64,000 nucleotides of DNA from positions 1 to 64,000 of the forward strand of contig CASELS010000001.1 of assembly GCA_949288855.1 (NCBI GenBank), given 5' to 3'. Each line of letters begins with the position of its first letter. Within the stretch, counting starts at the first letter, position 1. The position numbers were made by a program, and so were the translations under genes. Shown here piece by piece: positions 9,067 through 18,336 of this stretch. The notes beneath the pieces were generated by a model, which had not been told where the DNA came from, made no database searches, and was given only the letters and a program-made list of their open reading frames with translations. This DNA comes from an uncultured Collinsella sp. Lineage in GTDB: Bacteria > Actinomycetota > Coriobacteriia > Coriobacteriales > Coriobacteriaceae.

Positions 9067-9717
9067 TTACCGGTAACCCTCCCACAGAGGCAGTGGGAAG
9101 AGCACGTCCTCAAAACGAGCCCACTCCGCCTCGTAATCGATCTCGTCGGGGCGGGCGAGCCAGCGGCCCTCCAGGCCGTACATGGCGGCAAGGGCAACCG
9201 ACAACGTAAGGCCGGCATCAACGCCTTTGGGCACTGACCAGTTGTGCTTGTCCGCCTGCCGCTCTGTTACCCGGCGCGTGCGGTCAGCAAAGTAATCGTG
9301 TGCGGGATGGGTGCGAGAAATCGCCTCGGTGTTAAGGGTTTGAAAAAGCATGACCATTTCTGGCTGGTGGGCGTTTTCCGCCACGATGAGGCGCATGTAT
9401 TCGGGGATCTTGGGGCGCTTGCCAAACAATGCGCCGCCGGGTTCAAAGAGCGAGAAATAGTCGCTGTCCGTGCTCGTGCGATCGTAGTAGTGCTCGACGA
9501 CCTCAAACAGAAGGCCCTCTTTGTTGCCCACGTAATGCAAAACACCCGCCTGCGTGATGCCCACTTTGTTGGCGACGGCTTGCAGTGACATGCCGTTGTA
9601 GCCGCGCTCGTTGATGATGTCCACGGCGGCAAGCACGATCTCGTGTAAGCGTTCCTCGGCAGCGGCCGAGCGCTTTTTGGTGGCAACAACAGGCGGTTGC
9701 TTTTTGGTGGCAGCCAT
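9067..9717 (-). CDS. TetR-family transcriptional regulator
   Basis: 216 residues with a lysine-rich start and a TetR helix-turn-helix at about 22-68 (IVLAAVDIINERGYNGMSLQAVANKVGITQAGVLHYVGNKEGLL, in which the recognition helix is the ITQAGVLHYV part). The C-terminal ligand domain is variable, as usual. RBS AAGGAGG precedes the ATG. The gene is divergent from an MFS transporter; a near-perfect 22-bp palindrome at 9870-9891 in the shared 276-base intergenic region is the probable operator, and a matching half-site (TACTTACTA, 9782-9790) sits near its own start. It therefore probably controls itself and the transporter-glycosidase pair at 9994-12905. Confidence 0.93.
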   Translation of the reverse strand: MAATKKQPPVVATKKRSAAAEERLHEIVLAAVDIINERGYNGMSLQAVANKVGITQAGVLHYVGNKEGLLFEVVEHYYDRTSTDSDYFSLFEPGGALFGKRPKIPEYMRLIVAENAHQPEMVMLFQTLNTEAISRTHPAHDYFADRTRRVTERQADKHNWSVPKGVDAGLTLSVALAAMYGLEGRWLARPDEIDYEAEWARFEDVLFPLPLWEGYR

Positions 9718-9869
9718 AGGGGCCTCCTTGCGCGCGAAGGGAAGGCGAGCAGATTCGCACGCTACTACCGTAGCATATAACTACTTACTAACCACTAACC
9801 GAATGATTACGACCGTTCACCGCCCTCAGACGGGGCGTTACTGCCGCTGAGCGTATATTGCAGTCGAAG

Positions 9870-9891
9870 TTACTTACTAGTTAGTAAGTAA
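9870..9891. promoter_or_regulatory. Probable TetR operator palindrome
   Basis: Ten-base arms TTACTTACTA and TAGTAAGTAA match perfectly around a central GT. It lies 103 bases before the MFS start in the region divergent from tetR. Length and symmetry suit a TetR dimer site. The half-site TACTTACTA is repeated at 9782-9790. Confidence 0.8.
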
Positions 9892-9993
9892 TCAGCAATT
9901 TGAGGAGCCGGGGCAGCGGAGTGTCCCCAACCGCCCATCCCCGGCTCCCCCTGCACGGTGCGGGTGCAACGCCCGCGGAAGAAGGGAGAGGCT

Positions 9994-11283
9994 ATGGCTC
10001 AGAACAGCGCCACAGCAGCGGTGGAAACCAATACCATCGCACCTGACACGGGCAAGCCCATGTCCAAGTCCACGTTCTATCGTTTCTGCATCGGCTTCAT
10101 TATCTTCGGTGTTATGTGGATGATGTCTGGCACCATCGGCTCCGCGGTCCTGCTGCCGCAGCGCTTCAACGACCTGTTCCCGGGCAACTCCGAGGCAGTG
10201 CTCGGTTCCATGCAGGCGGCGGGCAGCATCTTCGCCCTCATCTCTAACCTCGTTTTTGGTGCGCTTTCCGACGCGTGCCGCTCGCGTTTTGGTCGCCGCT
10301 CGCCCTGGATTGCCATCGGCGGCATCTTTACCGGCGCCGCCTTCTGGTTCACCTCGGTTCAGACGACGGTCTCCGGCATCGTCATCGGTTGGTCCGCGCT
10401 TCAGGTCGGCCTGAACTGCATGCTCGCTCCCGCTGTGGCCGTGCTCTCCGACCGCGTTCCGCTTAACCGTCGCGGTACCATCTCGGCCTTCTACGGCGCT
10501 GGTGCTACCTGCGGTCAGTCTATCGGCACCATCATCGGTTCCGCGTTCATCACCAACCCCATCCCCGGCTTCCTCTTTGGCACCGTGTCCTGGCTCTTCA
10601 CCGGCATCATCGTGCTGCTCATCTGGCCGCGCGAGAAGTCCGCTAAGGACGAGACCTCCGGCGAGCCCTTCAGCATCGTGCGCCTGCTCAAGAGCTTCAT
10701 CCCGCCCACCAAGAACTGCCGCGACTTCTACGTCGCCCTTGTGGGTCGTCTGCTCTTCATCTTTGGTTACTTTGTCATCACCGGCTATCAGCTCTACATC
10801 CTGCAGCGCTACATCGGCCTCGACGACGTTGCTGCCGCTGGCGTGCTCTCCACGATGTCGGTCATCATCATGGTCGTGTCGCTCGTGACCTCGCTCATCT
10901 CCGGCGTTATCTCCGACCGCATCGGCAAGCGCAAGCCGCTTATCGCTGCTTCGTCGTTCATCATCTGCATCGCCTTCGCCGTGCCGTGGCTCATCCCCTC
11001 CGCTATGAGCATGTATATCTTCGCTGCGCTCTCCGGCTTTGGCTACGGCATCTACTCCGCCGTCGACCAGGCACTCAACGTCGACGTCCTGCCCTCCAAG
11101 GAGGAGGCCGGCAAGGACATGGGCATCCAGAACCTTGCCAACACGCTCGGCCAGGCTGTTGCTCCCGCTGTCACCTCGGGCATCGTCGCCAGCACTGGTT
11201 CGTACTTCCTGACCTTCCCGGTCGCGATCGCGCTCGTTCTCGCCGGCGTCGTCTTCATTATGATGGTGAAGAAGGTCAAGTAA
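9994..11283 (+). CDS. MFS sugar transporter, GPH/SLC45-like
   Basis: About 429 residues and twelve hydrophobic segments. The first intracellular loop contains GALSDACRSRFGRRSPWIAIGG, the D-R-T/R-F-GRRRP-type signature of glycoside-pentoside-hexuronide symporters and their SLC45 relatives; a second copy is SDRIGKRKPL. It should import a glycoside or sugar by cation symport. The ATG at 9994 is selected over an earlier GTG because AAGGGAGAGG stands just upstream and the N-terminus is then of normal length. It is divergent from tetR and followed, after 83 bases, by a DUF5060 glycosidase that probably acts on what it imports. Confidence 0.88.
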   Translation: MAQNSATAAVETNTIAPDTGKPMSKSTFYRFCIGFIIFGVMWMMSGTIGSAVLLPQRFNDLFPGNSEAVLGSMQAAGSIFALISNLVFGALSDACRSRFGRRSPWIAIGGIFTGAAFWFTSVQTTVSGIVIGWSALQVGLNCMLAPAVAVLSDRVPLNRRGTISAFYGAGATCGQSIGTIIGSAFITNPIPGFLFGTVSWLFTGIIVLLIWPREKSAKDETSGEPFSIVRLLKSFIPPTKNCRDFYVALVGRLLFIFGYFVITGYQLYILQRYIGLDDVAAAGVLSTMSVIIMVVSLVTSLISGVISDRIGKRKPLIAASSFIICIAFAVPWLIPSAMSMYIFAALSGFGYGIYSAVDQALNVDVLPSKEEAGKDMGIQNLANTLGQAVAPAVTSGIVASTGSYFLTFPVAIALVLAGVVFIMMVKKVK

Positions 11284-11296
11284 CTTCGTTCGGCCC

Positions 11297-11328
11297 GCCG
11301 CCGTGGGCGTGTGCTCACGGCGGCTTTC
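11297..11328 (+). terminator. Intercistronic hairpin
   Basis: GCCGCCGTG and CACGGCGGC form a stem followed by TTTCC, between the MFS and glycosidase genes. The weak T-tail suggests partial termination or mRNA processing rather than a full stop. Confidence 0.6.
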
Positions 11329-11366
11329 CGGGCAGCGCCCGGACCGTTTGAGAGAGGAGCTCAACT

Positions 11367-12905
11367 ATGCAGACCGTTGAGCAGTATCGCGTGCTCGACC
11401 TTGTGCTCGAGGGCACAGCGGAAGGGAACCCCTACGTAGACGTCACGCTGACGGCACTCTTTGAGCGCGCCGACGGCACCGATGCCGTCGAGGTCCGCGG
11501 TTTCTACCGTGGGGAGGGGCACTACGGCATCCGCTTTATGCCGCGCTCCACAGGTGCGTGGACCTATCGCACCGCGTCGAGCGACCCCGCGCTTGCCGGC
11601 ATCACCGGCGAGGTCGAAGTCACGCCCGCAAGCGAGGGCAACCACGGCCGCGTCCTTCTGACCCGTGACGTCAAGCACGGCGACACGCCCTTTGACACCC
11701 ACGGCGACAACACGTTCTCCTACGAGGACGGTACGCGCTTTTTGCCCTTTGGCACCACCGCCTACGCTTGGACCAACCAGGAGCCGGAGTGCCAGGAGCA
11801 GACGCTCGAGACGCTCGCCCATGCGCCCTTTAACAAGATTCGCATGTGCATCTTCCCCAAGTTCTACGACTACAACCTCGAGAACCCCGCGATGTATGCA
11901 TATGAGGGCTCGATCGAGGAGGGCTTTGACCACACGCGCTTCTATGAGCCGTTCTGGGAGAACCTCGACCATCGCATCGCCCAGCTGGACGAGCTTGGCA
12001 TCCAGGCCGATATCATTCTGCTGCACCCCTACGACAAGCCCGAGTGGGGCTTCTCCAAGATGACCCGCGACGAGGATGCCTTCTATCTGGCGTACGTTGC
12101 GCGCCGCTACAGCGCCTACAAGAATATCTGGTGGAGCCTCGCCAACGAGTTTGACCTCATGCCGTGGAAGCCGGTCGAGGATTGGGATCAGTACGCGCGC
12201 ATCGTTATGGCAAACGACCCGTACGGCCATTTGCGGAGCATCCACAACTGCCGTACGCTCTTTGACCATAGCCACCCGTGGATCACGCATGTGAGCTGGC
12301 AGCGCTGCGACCTGCAGCGCACCGCCGAGTGCGTGACGGAGCTGCGCGCTGCCTACGGCAAGCCGGTTCTGGTGGACGAGGTAGGCTACGAGGGCAACGT
12401 CACCTGGGGCTGGGGCAACCTGACCGCTCAGGAGGAGACGCGCCGTTTCTGGGAGGGGTGCCTCCGCGGCGGATACGTCACCCACGGCGAGACCTTTGTG
12501 GACCGCGGCCCCAAGATCTGGTGGGCGCACGGCGGCAAGCTCTACGGCGAGAGCCCGGAGCGCATCGCGTTTTGCCGTCAGTTCATGGAGAGCCTGCCGG
12601 AGGACATGGACCTCGTTCCGTACGACCGCGGGTTCTGCCTGGGCACCATGAACTGGGATATTGCCTGCACGGCAAACGACTGGAGCGAAGGCACCGACGA
12701 CGTGGTCATGTACTTTGGGTTCTTCCGTCCGGCGTACCGCGACCTCACCCTGCCCGAGGGCAAGACCTACACGATCGACGTGGTGGACACGTGGAACATG
12801 ACGGTTGAGACCCTGCCGGGCACCTACGAGGGCCAGGTGCGCGTGGATCTGCCGAGCCGCCAGTACATGCTGTTGCATATCAAGGCGGTCGACAAGGCTG
12901 CATAA
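11367..12905 (+). CDS. DUF5060/DUF4038/DUF5605 glycoside hydrolase
   Basis: 512 residues: DUF5060 sandwich (about 4-90), TIM-barrel domain starting at FLPFGTTAYAWTNQ, and a C-terminal DUF5605-like sandwich (about 430-505). Clan GH-A style catalytic residues can be proposed: Glu261 in SLANEFD (acid/base) and Glu338 in VLVDEVGYEG (nucleophile). There is no signal peptide. A GAGAGGAG site precedes the start. It is coupled to the MFS transporter under TetR control. Related to, but clearly distinct from, the proteins at 5788 and 21651, so the locus carries three different members of this superfamily. The exact linkage attacked is unknown. Confidence 0.82.
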   Translation: MQTVEQYRVLDLVLEGTAEGNPYVDVTLTALFERADGTDAVEVRGFYRGEGHYGIRFMPRSTGAWTYRTASSDPALAGITGEVEVTPASEGNHGRVLLTRDVKHGDTPFDTHGDNTFSYEDGTRFLPFGTTAYAWTNQEPECQEQTLETLAHAPFNKIRMCIFPKFYDYNLENPAMYAYEGSIEEGFDHTRFYEPFWENLDHRIAQLDELGIQADIILLHPYDKPEWGFSKMTRDEDAFYLAYVARRYSAYKNIWWSLANEFDLMPWKPVEDWDQYARIVMANDPYGHLRSIHNCRTLFDHSHPWITHVSWQRCDLQRTAECVTELRAAYGKPVLVDEVGYEGNVTWGWGNLTAQEETRRFWEGCLRGGYVTHGETFVDRGPKIWWAHGGKLYGESPERIAFCRQFMESLPEDMDLVPYDRGFCLGTMNWDIACTANDWSEGTDDVVMYFGFFRPAYRDLTLPEGKTYTIDVVDTWNMTVETLPGTYEGQVRVDLPSRQYMLLHIKAVDKAA

Positions 12906-12915
12906 GGCAGTTTTT

Positions 12916-12959
12916 GGAGGGGTGGTCGGCGCGAGACGGCCGCCCCTCCGTCGTTTTTT
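12916..12959 (+). terminator. Rho-independent terminator after the MFS-GH operon
   Basis: GGAGGGG arm pairs with CCCCTCC through additional G-U pairs, followed by GTCGTTTTTT. It begins 11 bases after the glycosidase stop. Confidence 0.9.
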
Positions 12960-13003
12960 CAAGTATTCAACAGTTTTACCAAGAAGGGTTGAGTAGCCTT
13001 TTT

Positions 13004-13020
13004 GTCAGGGAGGCCCTGAC
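13004..13020. promoter_or_regulatory. Small palindrome before rhamnosidase gene
   Basis: GTCAGGG-AGG-CCCTGAC, a perfect 7-bp inverted repeat. A wider inverted pair, TATTCAACA at about 12964 and TGTTGAATA at about 13074, flanks it. These may be operator sites for the gene at 13191, but no regulator is assigned. Confidence 0.4.
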
Positions 13021-13190
13021 CTGCGGTTTTATGAACAGGAAAAGCGTCTCTACATGCCGAGGCTCTCTCAGATTGTTGAATAACTGAAAAACAATCTCGC
13101 AGCCCAGAGAAAGGCGCCTAACGTGTGCGGGTATGCATGGATTCGGGGCGCAATCAGGCGGCGCGATGTCGCTGAAGCAGGGGAGGGATT

Positions 13191-15452
13191 ATGACGGACA
13201 CAATTTCTGCAGTAGAGCTGCTTGCCGGTGCACACATGATCGGGGCCGAGGCCTCGCGTGGCCAGGCAATAGCGCTGACCTGCGATGTTGAGCTTGAGGG
13301 ACCGGTCAGCGCGGTGACATCGGCGCGCCTAGTGGCGACGGCGCACGGCATCTACGAGGCGCGCGTGAACGGCGTCTCGGTGGACGACGCGGTGCTGAAC
13401 CCCGGTTGGACGGCATACGAGTGGCGTCTCGCTGTGCAGGAGGCAGACGTCACCGACCTTGTGCGCGCGGGTGGCCGCGCGGCAAAGATCGAGGTTTTGC
13501 TTGGTAATGGCTGGTGGCGCGGCGAGCTCGGCTTCGACCTTATGAAGATTGATTACGGCGAGGAGCTCGGCTTCATTGGCGCGCTGGAGATCGTCTACGC
13601 CGATGGATCGCGCCAGGTTGCGGTGACCGCTGCCGATGGCACGGCCCACGCCTGCGCGACGCCGATCACCGAGAACTCCCTCTACAACGGCGAGACCATC
13701 GATGCGCGCATCGATCCCGCCGAGCATCCGCTCGAGGTGCGCGAGGTCACCTTTGACCACTCGACGCTCTATTCCCAAACGACGCCGCCCGTGCGCCGGA
13801 CCGAGACGCTTCGCCCGGTCCGCATCTGGCAAAGCCCCGCGGGCAAGACGCTCGTGGACTTTGGTCAGAACATCGTGGGTTGGGTGCGCGTGCGTGTCTC
13901 GGGCCCGCGCGGCACCGAGGTCGTTGTGCGCCATGCCGAGGTGCTTGAGCACGAGGAGCTGGGCACGCGTCCCTTGCGCGCCGCCAAGGCGACCGACACC
14001 TTTATTCTCTCGGACGGCGAGGACGTCTTTGAGCCCACGCTGACCTTCCACGGATTCCGCTATGCCGAGGTCACGGGTTGGCCGGGCGAGCTTAACGCGG
14101 ACGATATCGAGGCCGTGGCCATCAGCTCCGACCTGCCGCGTACGGGCTGGTTCTTGTGCTCGAACGACGACGTGAACAAGCTGGTCTCGAACACGCTCTG
14201 GAGCCAGCGCGACAACTTTGTGAGCATCCCCACCGACTGTCCGCAGCGCGACGAGCGCATGGGTTGGACGGGTGACATCGCGGTCTTTGCGCCCACGGCC
14301 GCCTTTCAGTACGACTGCTCGGCGTTTTTGGGCGACTGGCTCGAAACCCTCATGGCCGAGACCGCGCACAACGCGCTTTCCTGCGTACCCGTGGTGGCAC
14401 CCGATGTGGTCAAGTACAGCGACCACTTCTGGAAGACGGTGGGCGAGCTGGCGCTTTGGGGCGACGCGTGCTGCTGGGTGCCCTGGACGCTCTGGCAGGT
14501 CTACGGCGACAAGGATGCGCTTGCCGCGCAATATCCCGCCATGGGGATGCACCTGCGCGCCGTGGAGGAGCGCCTCTCCGATACGGGCCTGTGGGACACG
14601 GGCCTGCAGCTTGGCGACTGGCTCGATCCGGCCGCCCCGCCCGAGGCCCCCATGGATGGCAAGACCGACAAGTACCTCATCGCGCAGGCGTGCCTCTGCC
14701 GTAGTGCCCGCATCGCGGCAGACACGGCCGAGATTTTGGGCCTTACCGAGGACCGCGCGTATTGGGAGGAGCTCGCAGAGCGCTCGCGTGCGGCGTTCCG
14801 TCGCACGTATGTGCTCGAGGGCGGCCGTCTGACCTCCGACGCGGTTGCGGCCTATGCGCTGGCCCTCCACTTTGGCCTGCTTGAGGGCGACGAGGTGGCA
14901 CCCGCGGCCGACCGCTTGGCCGAGCTCGTGCGCGAGGGCGACTACAAGGTTGCGACCGGCTTTGCCGGCACGCCGTATGTGACCTGGGCGCTTTCTGAGA
15001 ACGGGCACGTGGCGGAGGCGTACCGCCTGCTTCTGGAGGACGAGTGCCCCAGCTGGCTCTATCCGGTGCGCATGGGCGCCACCACCACGTGGGAGCGCTG
15101 GGACTCGATGCTGCCGGATGGCTCCATCAACCCGGGCGATATGACGAGCTTCAACCACTATGCGCTGGGCGCGGTGTGCGACTGGATCTATCAGGTCATC
15201 GGCGGCATCTCGCCGGCGACGCCGGGGTATGCGCGCGTGCGCATCGCGCCCAAGCCGGGCGAGGGCATCACGTGGGCTCGCTGCGCCTTCGAGTCGGTGC
15301 AGGGGCGCATCGAGGTCTTCTGGCGCTGCGAGAACGGTCGCTTTGACCTCGAGTGCACGGTGCCCGAGGGCGTCTCGGCAGACGTGGAGCTCCCCGACGG
15401 TACGGTGTGCGCGGTTGCCGGTGGCACGCACCGCTTTGGCTGCGCCGCGTAG
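13191..15452 (+). CDS. Alpha-L-rhamnosidase, GH78
   Basis: 753 residues with the GH78 order: an N-terminal beta domain (substrate-binding, about 15-190), a second beta domain (about 200-305, TLVDFGQNIVGWVR), the (alpha/alpha)6 catalytic barrel (about 315-655) and a C-terminal beta domain. The GH78 signature DCPQRDERMGWTGD starts at Asp349, with Glu355 and Asp362 as conserved acids, and the base candidate is Glu635 in TTWERWDS. It removes terminal rhamnose from plant glycosides (e.g. rutinosides) or pectic side chains. No signal peptide, so intracellular. A GGGGAGGG site precedes ATG. It stands alone between terminator-like elements, upstream of the ROK gene. Confidence 0.95.
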   Translation: MTDTISAVELLAGAHMIGAEASRGQAIALTCDVELEGPVSAVTSARLVATAHGIYEARVNGVSVDDAVLNPGWTAYEWRLAVQEADVTDLVRAGGRAAKIEVLLGNGWWRGELGFDLMKIDYGEELGFIGALEIVYADGSRQVAVTAADGTAHACATPITENSLYNGETIDARIDPAEHPLEVREVTFDHSTLYSQTTPPVRRTETLRPVRIWQSPAGKTLVDFGQNIVGWVRVRVSGPRGTEVVVRHAEVLEHEELGTRPLRAAKATDTFILSDGEDVFEPTLTFHGFRYAEVTGWPGELNADDIEAVAISSDLPRTGWFLCSNDDVNKLVSNTLWSQRDNFVSIPTDCPQRDERMGWTGDIAVFAPTAAFQYDCSAFLGDWLETLMAETAHNALSCVPVVAPDVVKYSDHFWKTVGELALWGDACCWVPWTLWQVYGDKDALAAQYPAMGMHLRAVEERLSDTGLWDTGLQLGDWLDPAAPPEAPMDGKTDKYLIAQACLCRSARIAADTAEILGLTEDRAYWEELAERSRAAFRRTYVLEGGRLTSDAVAAYALALHFGLLEGDEVAPAADRLAELVREGDYKVATGFAGTPYVTWALSENGHVAEAYRLLLEDECPSWLYPVRMGATTTWERWDSMLPDGSINPGDMTSFNHYALGAVCDWIYQVIGGISPATPGYARVRIAPKPGEGITWARCAFESVQGRIEVFWRCENGRFDLECTVPEGVSADVELPDGTVCAVAGGTHRFGCAA

Positions 15453-15498
15453 AAGAGGCTTGACGACAGCGCGGCGCGTCGTGCTCATCTGTTGTTCA

Positions 15499-15535
15499 AA
15501 CGGCGTTGGCAAACAGTTCGTTTGTTAACGCCGTT
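15499..15535. promoter_or_regulatory. Large imperfect palindrome before ROK gene
   Basis: AACGGCGTTGGCAAAC and GTTTGTTAACGCCGTT pair at 14 of 16 positions around AGTTC. There is no T-run, so an operator is more likely than a terminator. The CAAAC/GTTTG core resembles the other AAAC/GTTT palindromes of this region (19714, 19992, 24325). Confidence 0.55.
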
Positions 15536-15663
15536 CCCCGATTAACCTGCCCGTTTCTCTTTTTACAGGTTGAAGAAAGGGCGGGCTGACGTAAGCTGAA
15601 TAGTAAGCGTGCGGCGCCCCTGCCGCGCGGCAGCATCTGATTTCGATTCTTGAGGAGCAAACA

Positions 15664-16575
15664 ATGAAGCAGTACTTCGGCATTGACGTGGGCGGCACCG
15701 AGGTCAAGTGGGCCATTATGGACGAGGACTTCAACTTCGTCGGCGACCGTGGCTCCATCAAGACGGACTTCTCCTCTGCCGAGGAGGCGGTCGAGGCCTT
15801 TGCGTCGCTCGTCGAGCCGTATCGCGACCAGGTCGCGGCCATTGGCATGAGCGTCCCCGGCTCTGTCATGGAGGACGACCCGGACGGCACCATCCACCGC
15901 GGCGGCGCCCTCACCTACATGGATCAGTGCCCGCTCGCCAAGCTCATGCGCGAGCGCTTTGGCATGCCCGTTGCCGTTAACAACGACGGCAAGTGCGCCG
16001 GTCTTGGCGAGTACGCCGCGGGCGCCCTCAAGGGCACGCGCTTTGGCGTGACCATCGGCATTGGCACCGGCATTGCCGGCGGCATCATTATCGACGGCAA
16101 GGCCCTGCGTGGCGCGCACTGCTTTGCAGGCGAGTTCAGCTTCCTCAACAACAACACCGCCGACCCCGTGACGCCGGGCACGTGGTTTGCCCAGACCGCA
16201 GGGTGGATGGCGCTGCGCGAGCGCATCTTCGAGGAGAAGGGCGAGCCGGTGGACGAGTCGGTCGACGGCCGCATTTTCTTCAAGTGGATCGAGGCGGGCG
16301 ACGAGGCGGCTATTCGCGGTCTCGACCGGTACGCGCTTGCCTTTGACAACTGGCTCATTAACCTGCAGGCCGTGCTCGACCCCGAGGTCTTTGCCATCGC
16401 GGGCGGCATCAGCTGCCATCCGGAGCTCTTCGACGCGTTCGAGCGCATGATGGACAAGGCCCTCGAGCACATGCTCCCCGGCTTCCCGCGCCCGGTTATC
16501 AAGCGCGCGGAGCTCGGCAACGACGCTAACATCTACGGCGCCGTGCTGGAGGCCAAGCGTCTGGCAGAGGCGTAA
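15664..16575 (+). CDS. ROK-family protein, probable sugar kinase
   Basis: 303 residues. The N-terminal phosphate-binding segment GIDVGGTEVKWAIMD and the catalytic-Asp motif VNNDGKCAGLGEY are clear, and GIGTGIAGGIIIDG follows. No DNA-binding domain is present, so it is a kinase-type rather than an XylR-type ROK protein. The cysteine-rich zinc motif CxCGxxGCxE of most ROK hexokinases is absent (the segment reads RGAHCFAGEFSF), which is a feature of a subset of the family. RBS GAGGAG. It probably phosphorylates a hexose released by the local glycosidases; the substrate is unknown. Confidence 0.9.
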   Translation: MKQYFGIDVGGTEVKWAIMDEDFNFVGDRGSIKTDFSSAEEAVEAFASLVEPYRDQVAAIGMSVPGSVMEDDPDGTIHRGGALTYMDQCPLAKLMRERFGMPVAVNNDGKCAGLGEYAAGALKGTRFGVTIGIGTGIAGGIIIDGKALRGAHCFAGEFSFLNNNTADPVTPGTWFAQTAGWMALRERIFEEKGEPVDESVDGRIFFKWIEAGDEAAIRGLDRYALAFDNWLINLQAVLDPEVFAIAGGISCHPELFDAFERMMDKALEHMLPGFPRPVIKRAELGNDANIYGAVLEAKRLAEA

Positions 16576-16618
16576 AAATTCGCCCCTCTTTAGGGGAGTG
16601 CTGAGCCCGAATACGCAA

Positions 16619-16660
16619 GCGGTGCGGGATGCCACGTAAGGCGCCCGCACCGCTTTCTTT
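16619..16660 (+). terminator. Rho-independent terminator after ROK gene
   Basis: GCGGTGCGGG and CCCGCACCGC form a ten-base stem followed by TTTCTTTT. It lies between the convergent ROK and nucleoside-hydrolase-like genes. Confidence 0.9.
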
Positions 16661-16688
16661 TGGTCCGTTTGCGCTTATTCGCCTCCGC

Positions 16689-18203
16689 TTAAACCACGGT
16701 TATGGCTACCTGTGCATAGCGCGTGCAGGGGCGCTTGGCGGCGTCTTGGATGCGCAGGGTGAGGACGATGCGGTCGCCCGGGGCGGCGTCGACGGGCACG
16801 GTGAAGTACGCGGTTGCACTCTCGGCGCGCCACATGGCGAGGTCGTGCGCCCCGCTGTAGGCGCTCGAAAGTGTGTCGACTGCCCAGCGGCAGGTAAGCA
16901 CGTCGCCGTCGGGGTCCGATACCCAAGCGGTGGCCTCAACGGTCTCGCCGGGAGCGGCGCTCATGTCGGGCGTGACGCCCTCAATCACGGGGGCGTGGTT
17001 GCATGCGGCGGGCTCGTGCGCGCACCACTGGGCGCGAACAGCAAAATCCTCCTGGTAGGCGCGTAGATACGGGCTGGGGTTATCTTCTGGCGCGCGCCCA
17101 AGGTCGGCAAAGCTCATGCCGTCGCCCGTGTCCTCGTCGCTATCGCGGAAGAACGGGCCCAGCACGGTCGAGAAGCCCGGCTCCTCAGCTCCGCGCAGGC
17201 CAAAGGGGATGAGCGGGATGTAGGTCATCGAGTCGCCCTCGGCCATAAAGTCGCCGGGCGTGAAGTGGATGGGCTGCATGCCGTCGAGCCCCCAGTCGAG
17301 CGTCGCGTGGCGGCCAAACTGGAAGCGCTCGGGCTCGTTCTTGTATACCTTGCCGTCGCCGTAGAGCATGTAGCGCGCCATAAGCGGGCCGTTGTTTTGG
17401 GTGAGGTGCTCCTCCGGCCAGGGCGCGCGGAAGAGGTCGATGCTATCGGGCTGCGCCGCCACGGCGTCCACGTACCCGCCGTACATGAAGGGCACGCGCA
17501 AAAAGACGAGGTCGGGAAAGAGCGGCTGGCCGTGATCGAGCCAGGAGTTGTCTTGTCCGATACCGTTGGTAACGCCCAGCACGCGAACCTTGGTATAGAT
17601 GCGCGAGCGGACCTCATCCCAAGCATCGGTTGCTTGGTAGTCCTCGGCAATCGACATAAGGGCGCGCACGATGGTGTTCATGCCGCCCCATGAGAGGAGC
17701 CAGAGCGTGCGCGGGTCGTCGTCGAGTATGGCCTGCTTGATGACGTTGGACCCGACGGTGTCGGCGCGTACGTCGCCCTCGAAGGCAACGTTTCCCTCGT
17801 AAGTGCGCGCGAGCATCTGCGCGGGGGTGGGGAAGGGCGGCTCACCGGCCGCTGCGGCGTTCTCGCTGAGATGGGGCCAGGCTGCGGCGTACTCGTGCGT
17901 CCAAAGGTCTTGAACCCATGTGCGCGGGAAGGGGCGGTAGCTCGTGAGCGAGCCTGCCTCGGGGTCGGGTTCGTGAGGAACGACCTCCCACGTGCAGGAG
18001 CGCATGCCCTTGGTGCGCCAATGTGGAGTGACCTCGCCGAGCGTATGCTCGCCGTCGCCCAAAAAGTGGTACTGAGAGGCGGTGGTGACAATGGCCTCCA
18101 CATCCAGCAGGTTGAGATACAGCGCCAAGTGGATGAGCGAGTTCATATCGTCCACCTCAAGATCGGTGGTGACAATCACCCGCGGCAGCTCGCTGTTGGC
18201 CAT
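16689..18203 (-). CDS. DUF1593 nucleoside hydrolase-like protein with Sde182-type C-terminus
   Basis: About 504 residues. The N-terminal domain (about 5-330) has the nucleoside-hydrolase-like Asp cluster VIVTTDLEVDDMNSLIHLALYL, a divergent form of the DxDxxxDD calcium site, and matches DUF1593. A C-terminal Ig-like domain (about 400-504, TVEATAWVSDPDGDVLTCRWAVD) is of the cellulose-binding Sde182 type. Secreted relatives attack polysaccharides, but no signal peptide is seen here. The second ATG (18203) is preferred because GGAAAGG abuts the first ATG (18212). It forms a minus-strand pair with the esterase at 18337. The reaction is presumably cleavage of a ribosyl or other glycosidic bond; uncertain. 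Confidence 0.8.
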   Translation of the reverse strand: MANSELPRVIVTTDLEVDDMNSLIHLALYLNLLDVEAIVTTASQYHFLGDGEHTLGEVTPHWRTKGMRSCTWEVVPHEPDPEAGSLTSYRPFPRTWVQDLWTHEYAAAWPHLSENAAAAGEPPFPTPAQMLARTYEGNVAFEGDVRADTVGSNVIKQAILDDDPRTLWLLSWGGMNTIVRALMSIAEDYQATDAWDEVRSRIYTKVRVLGVTNGIGQDNSWLDHGQPLFPDLVFLRVPFMYGGYVDAVAAQPDSIDLFRAPWPEEHLTQNNGPLMARYMLYGDGKVYKNEPERFQFGRHATLDWGLDGMQPIHFTPGDFMAEGDSMTYIPLIPFGLRGAEEPGFSTVLGPFFRDSDEDTGDGMSFADLGRAPEDNPSPYLRAYQEDFAVRAQWCAHEPAACNHAPVIEGVTPDMSAAPGETVEATAWVSDPDGDVLTCRWAVDTLSSAYSGAHDLAMWRAESATAYFTVPVDAAPGDRIVLTLRIQDAAKRPCTRYAQVAITVV

Positions 18204-18252
18204 AACCGGCATCCTTTCCTCTTGTCTGTGTGCACAGGGGCGCTACGCGCAT

Positions 18253-18327
18253 GCGGGGGCGGGGCTTCCCCCGTGCGTGGTCCTCGGCTTGCCTGCGGGA
18301 ACCGCACAGGGGAACCCCCGCCCCCGC
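18253..18327. repeat. Long hairpin repeat, copy 3
   Basis: Arms of 25 bases starting GCGGGGGCGGGG pair with CCCCGCCCCCGC apart from two or three mismatches. The loop has TCCTCGGCTTGCCTGCGGG, the conserved core of the family. It is placed between two minus-strand genes of one probable operon. Confidence 0.75.
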
Positions 18328-18336
18328 CGGGAAGGA

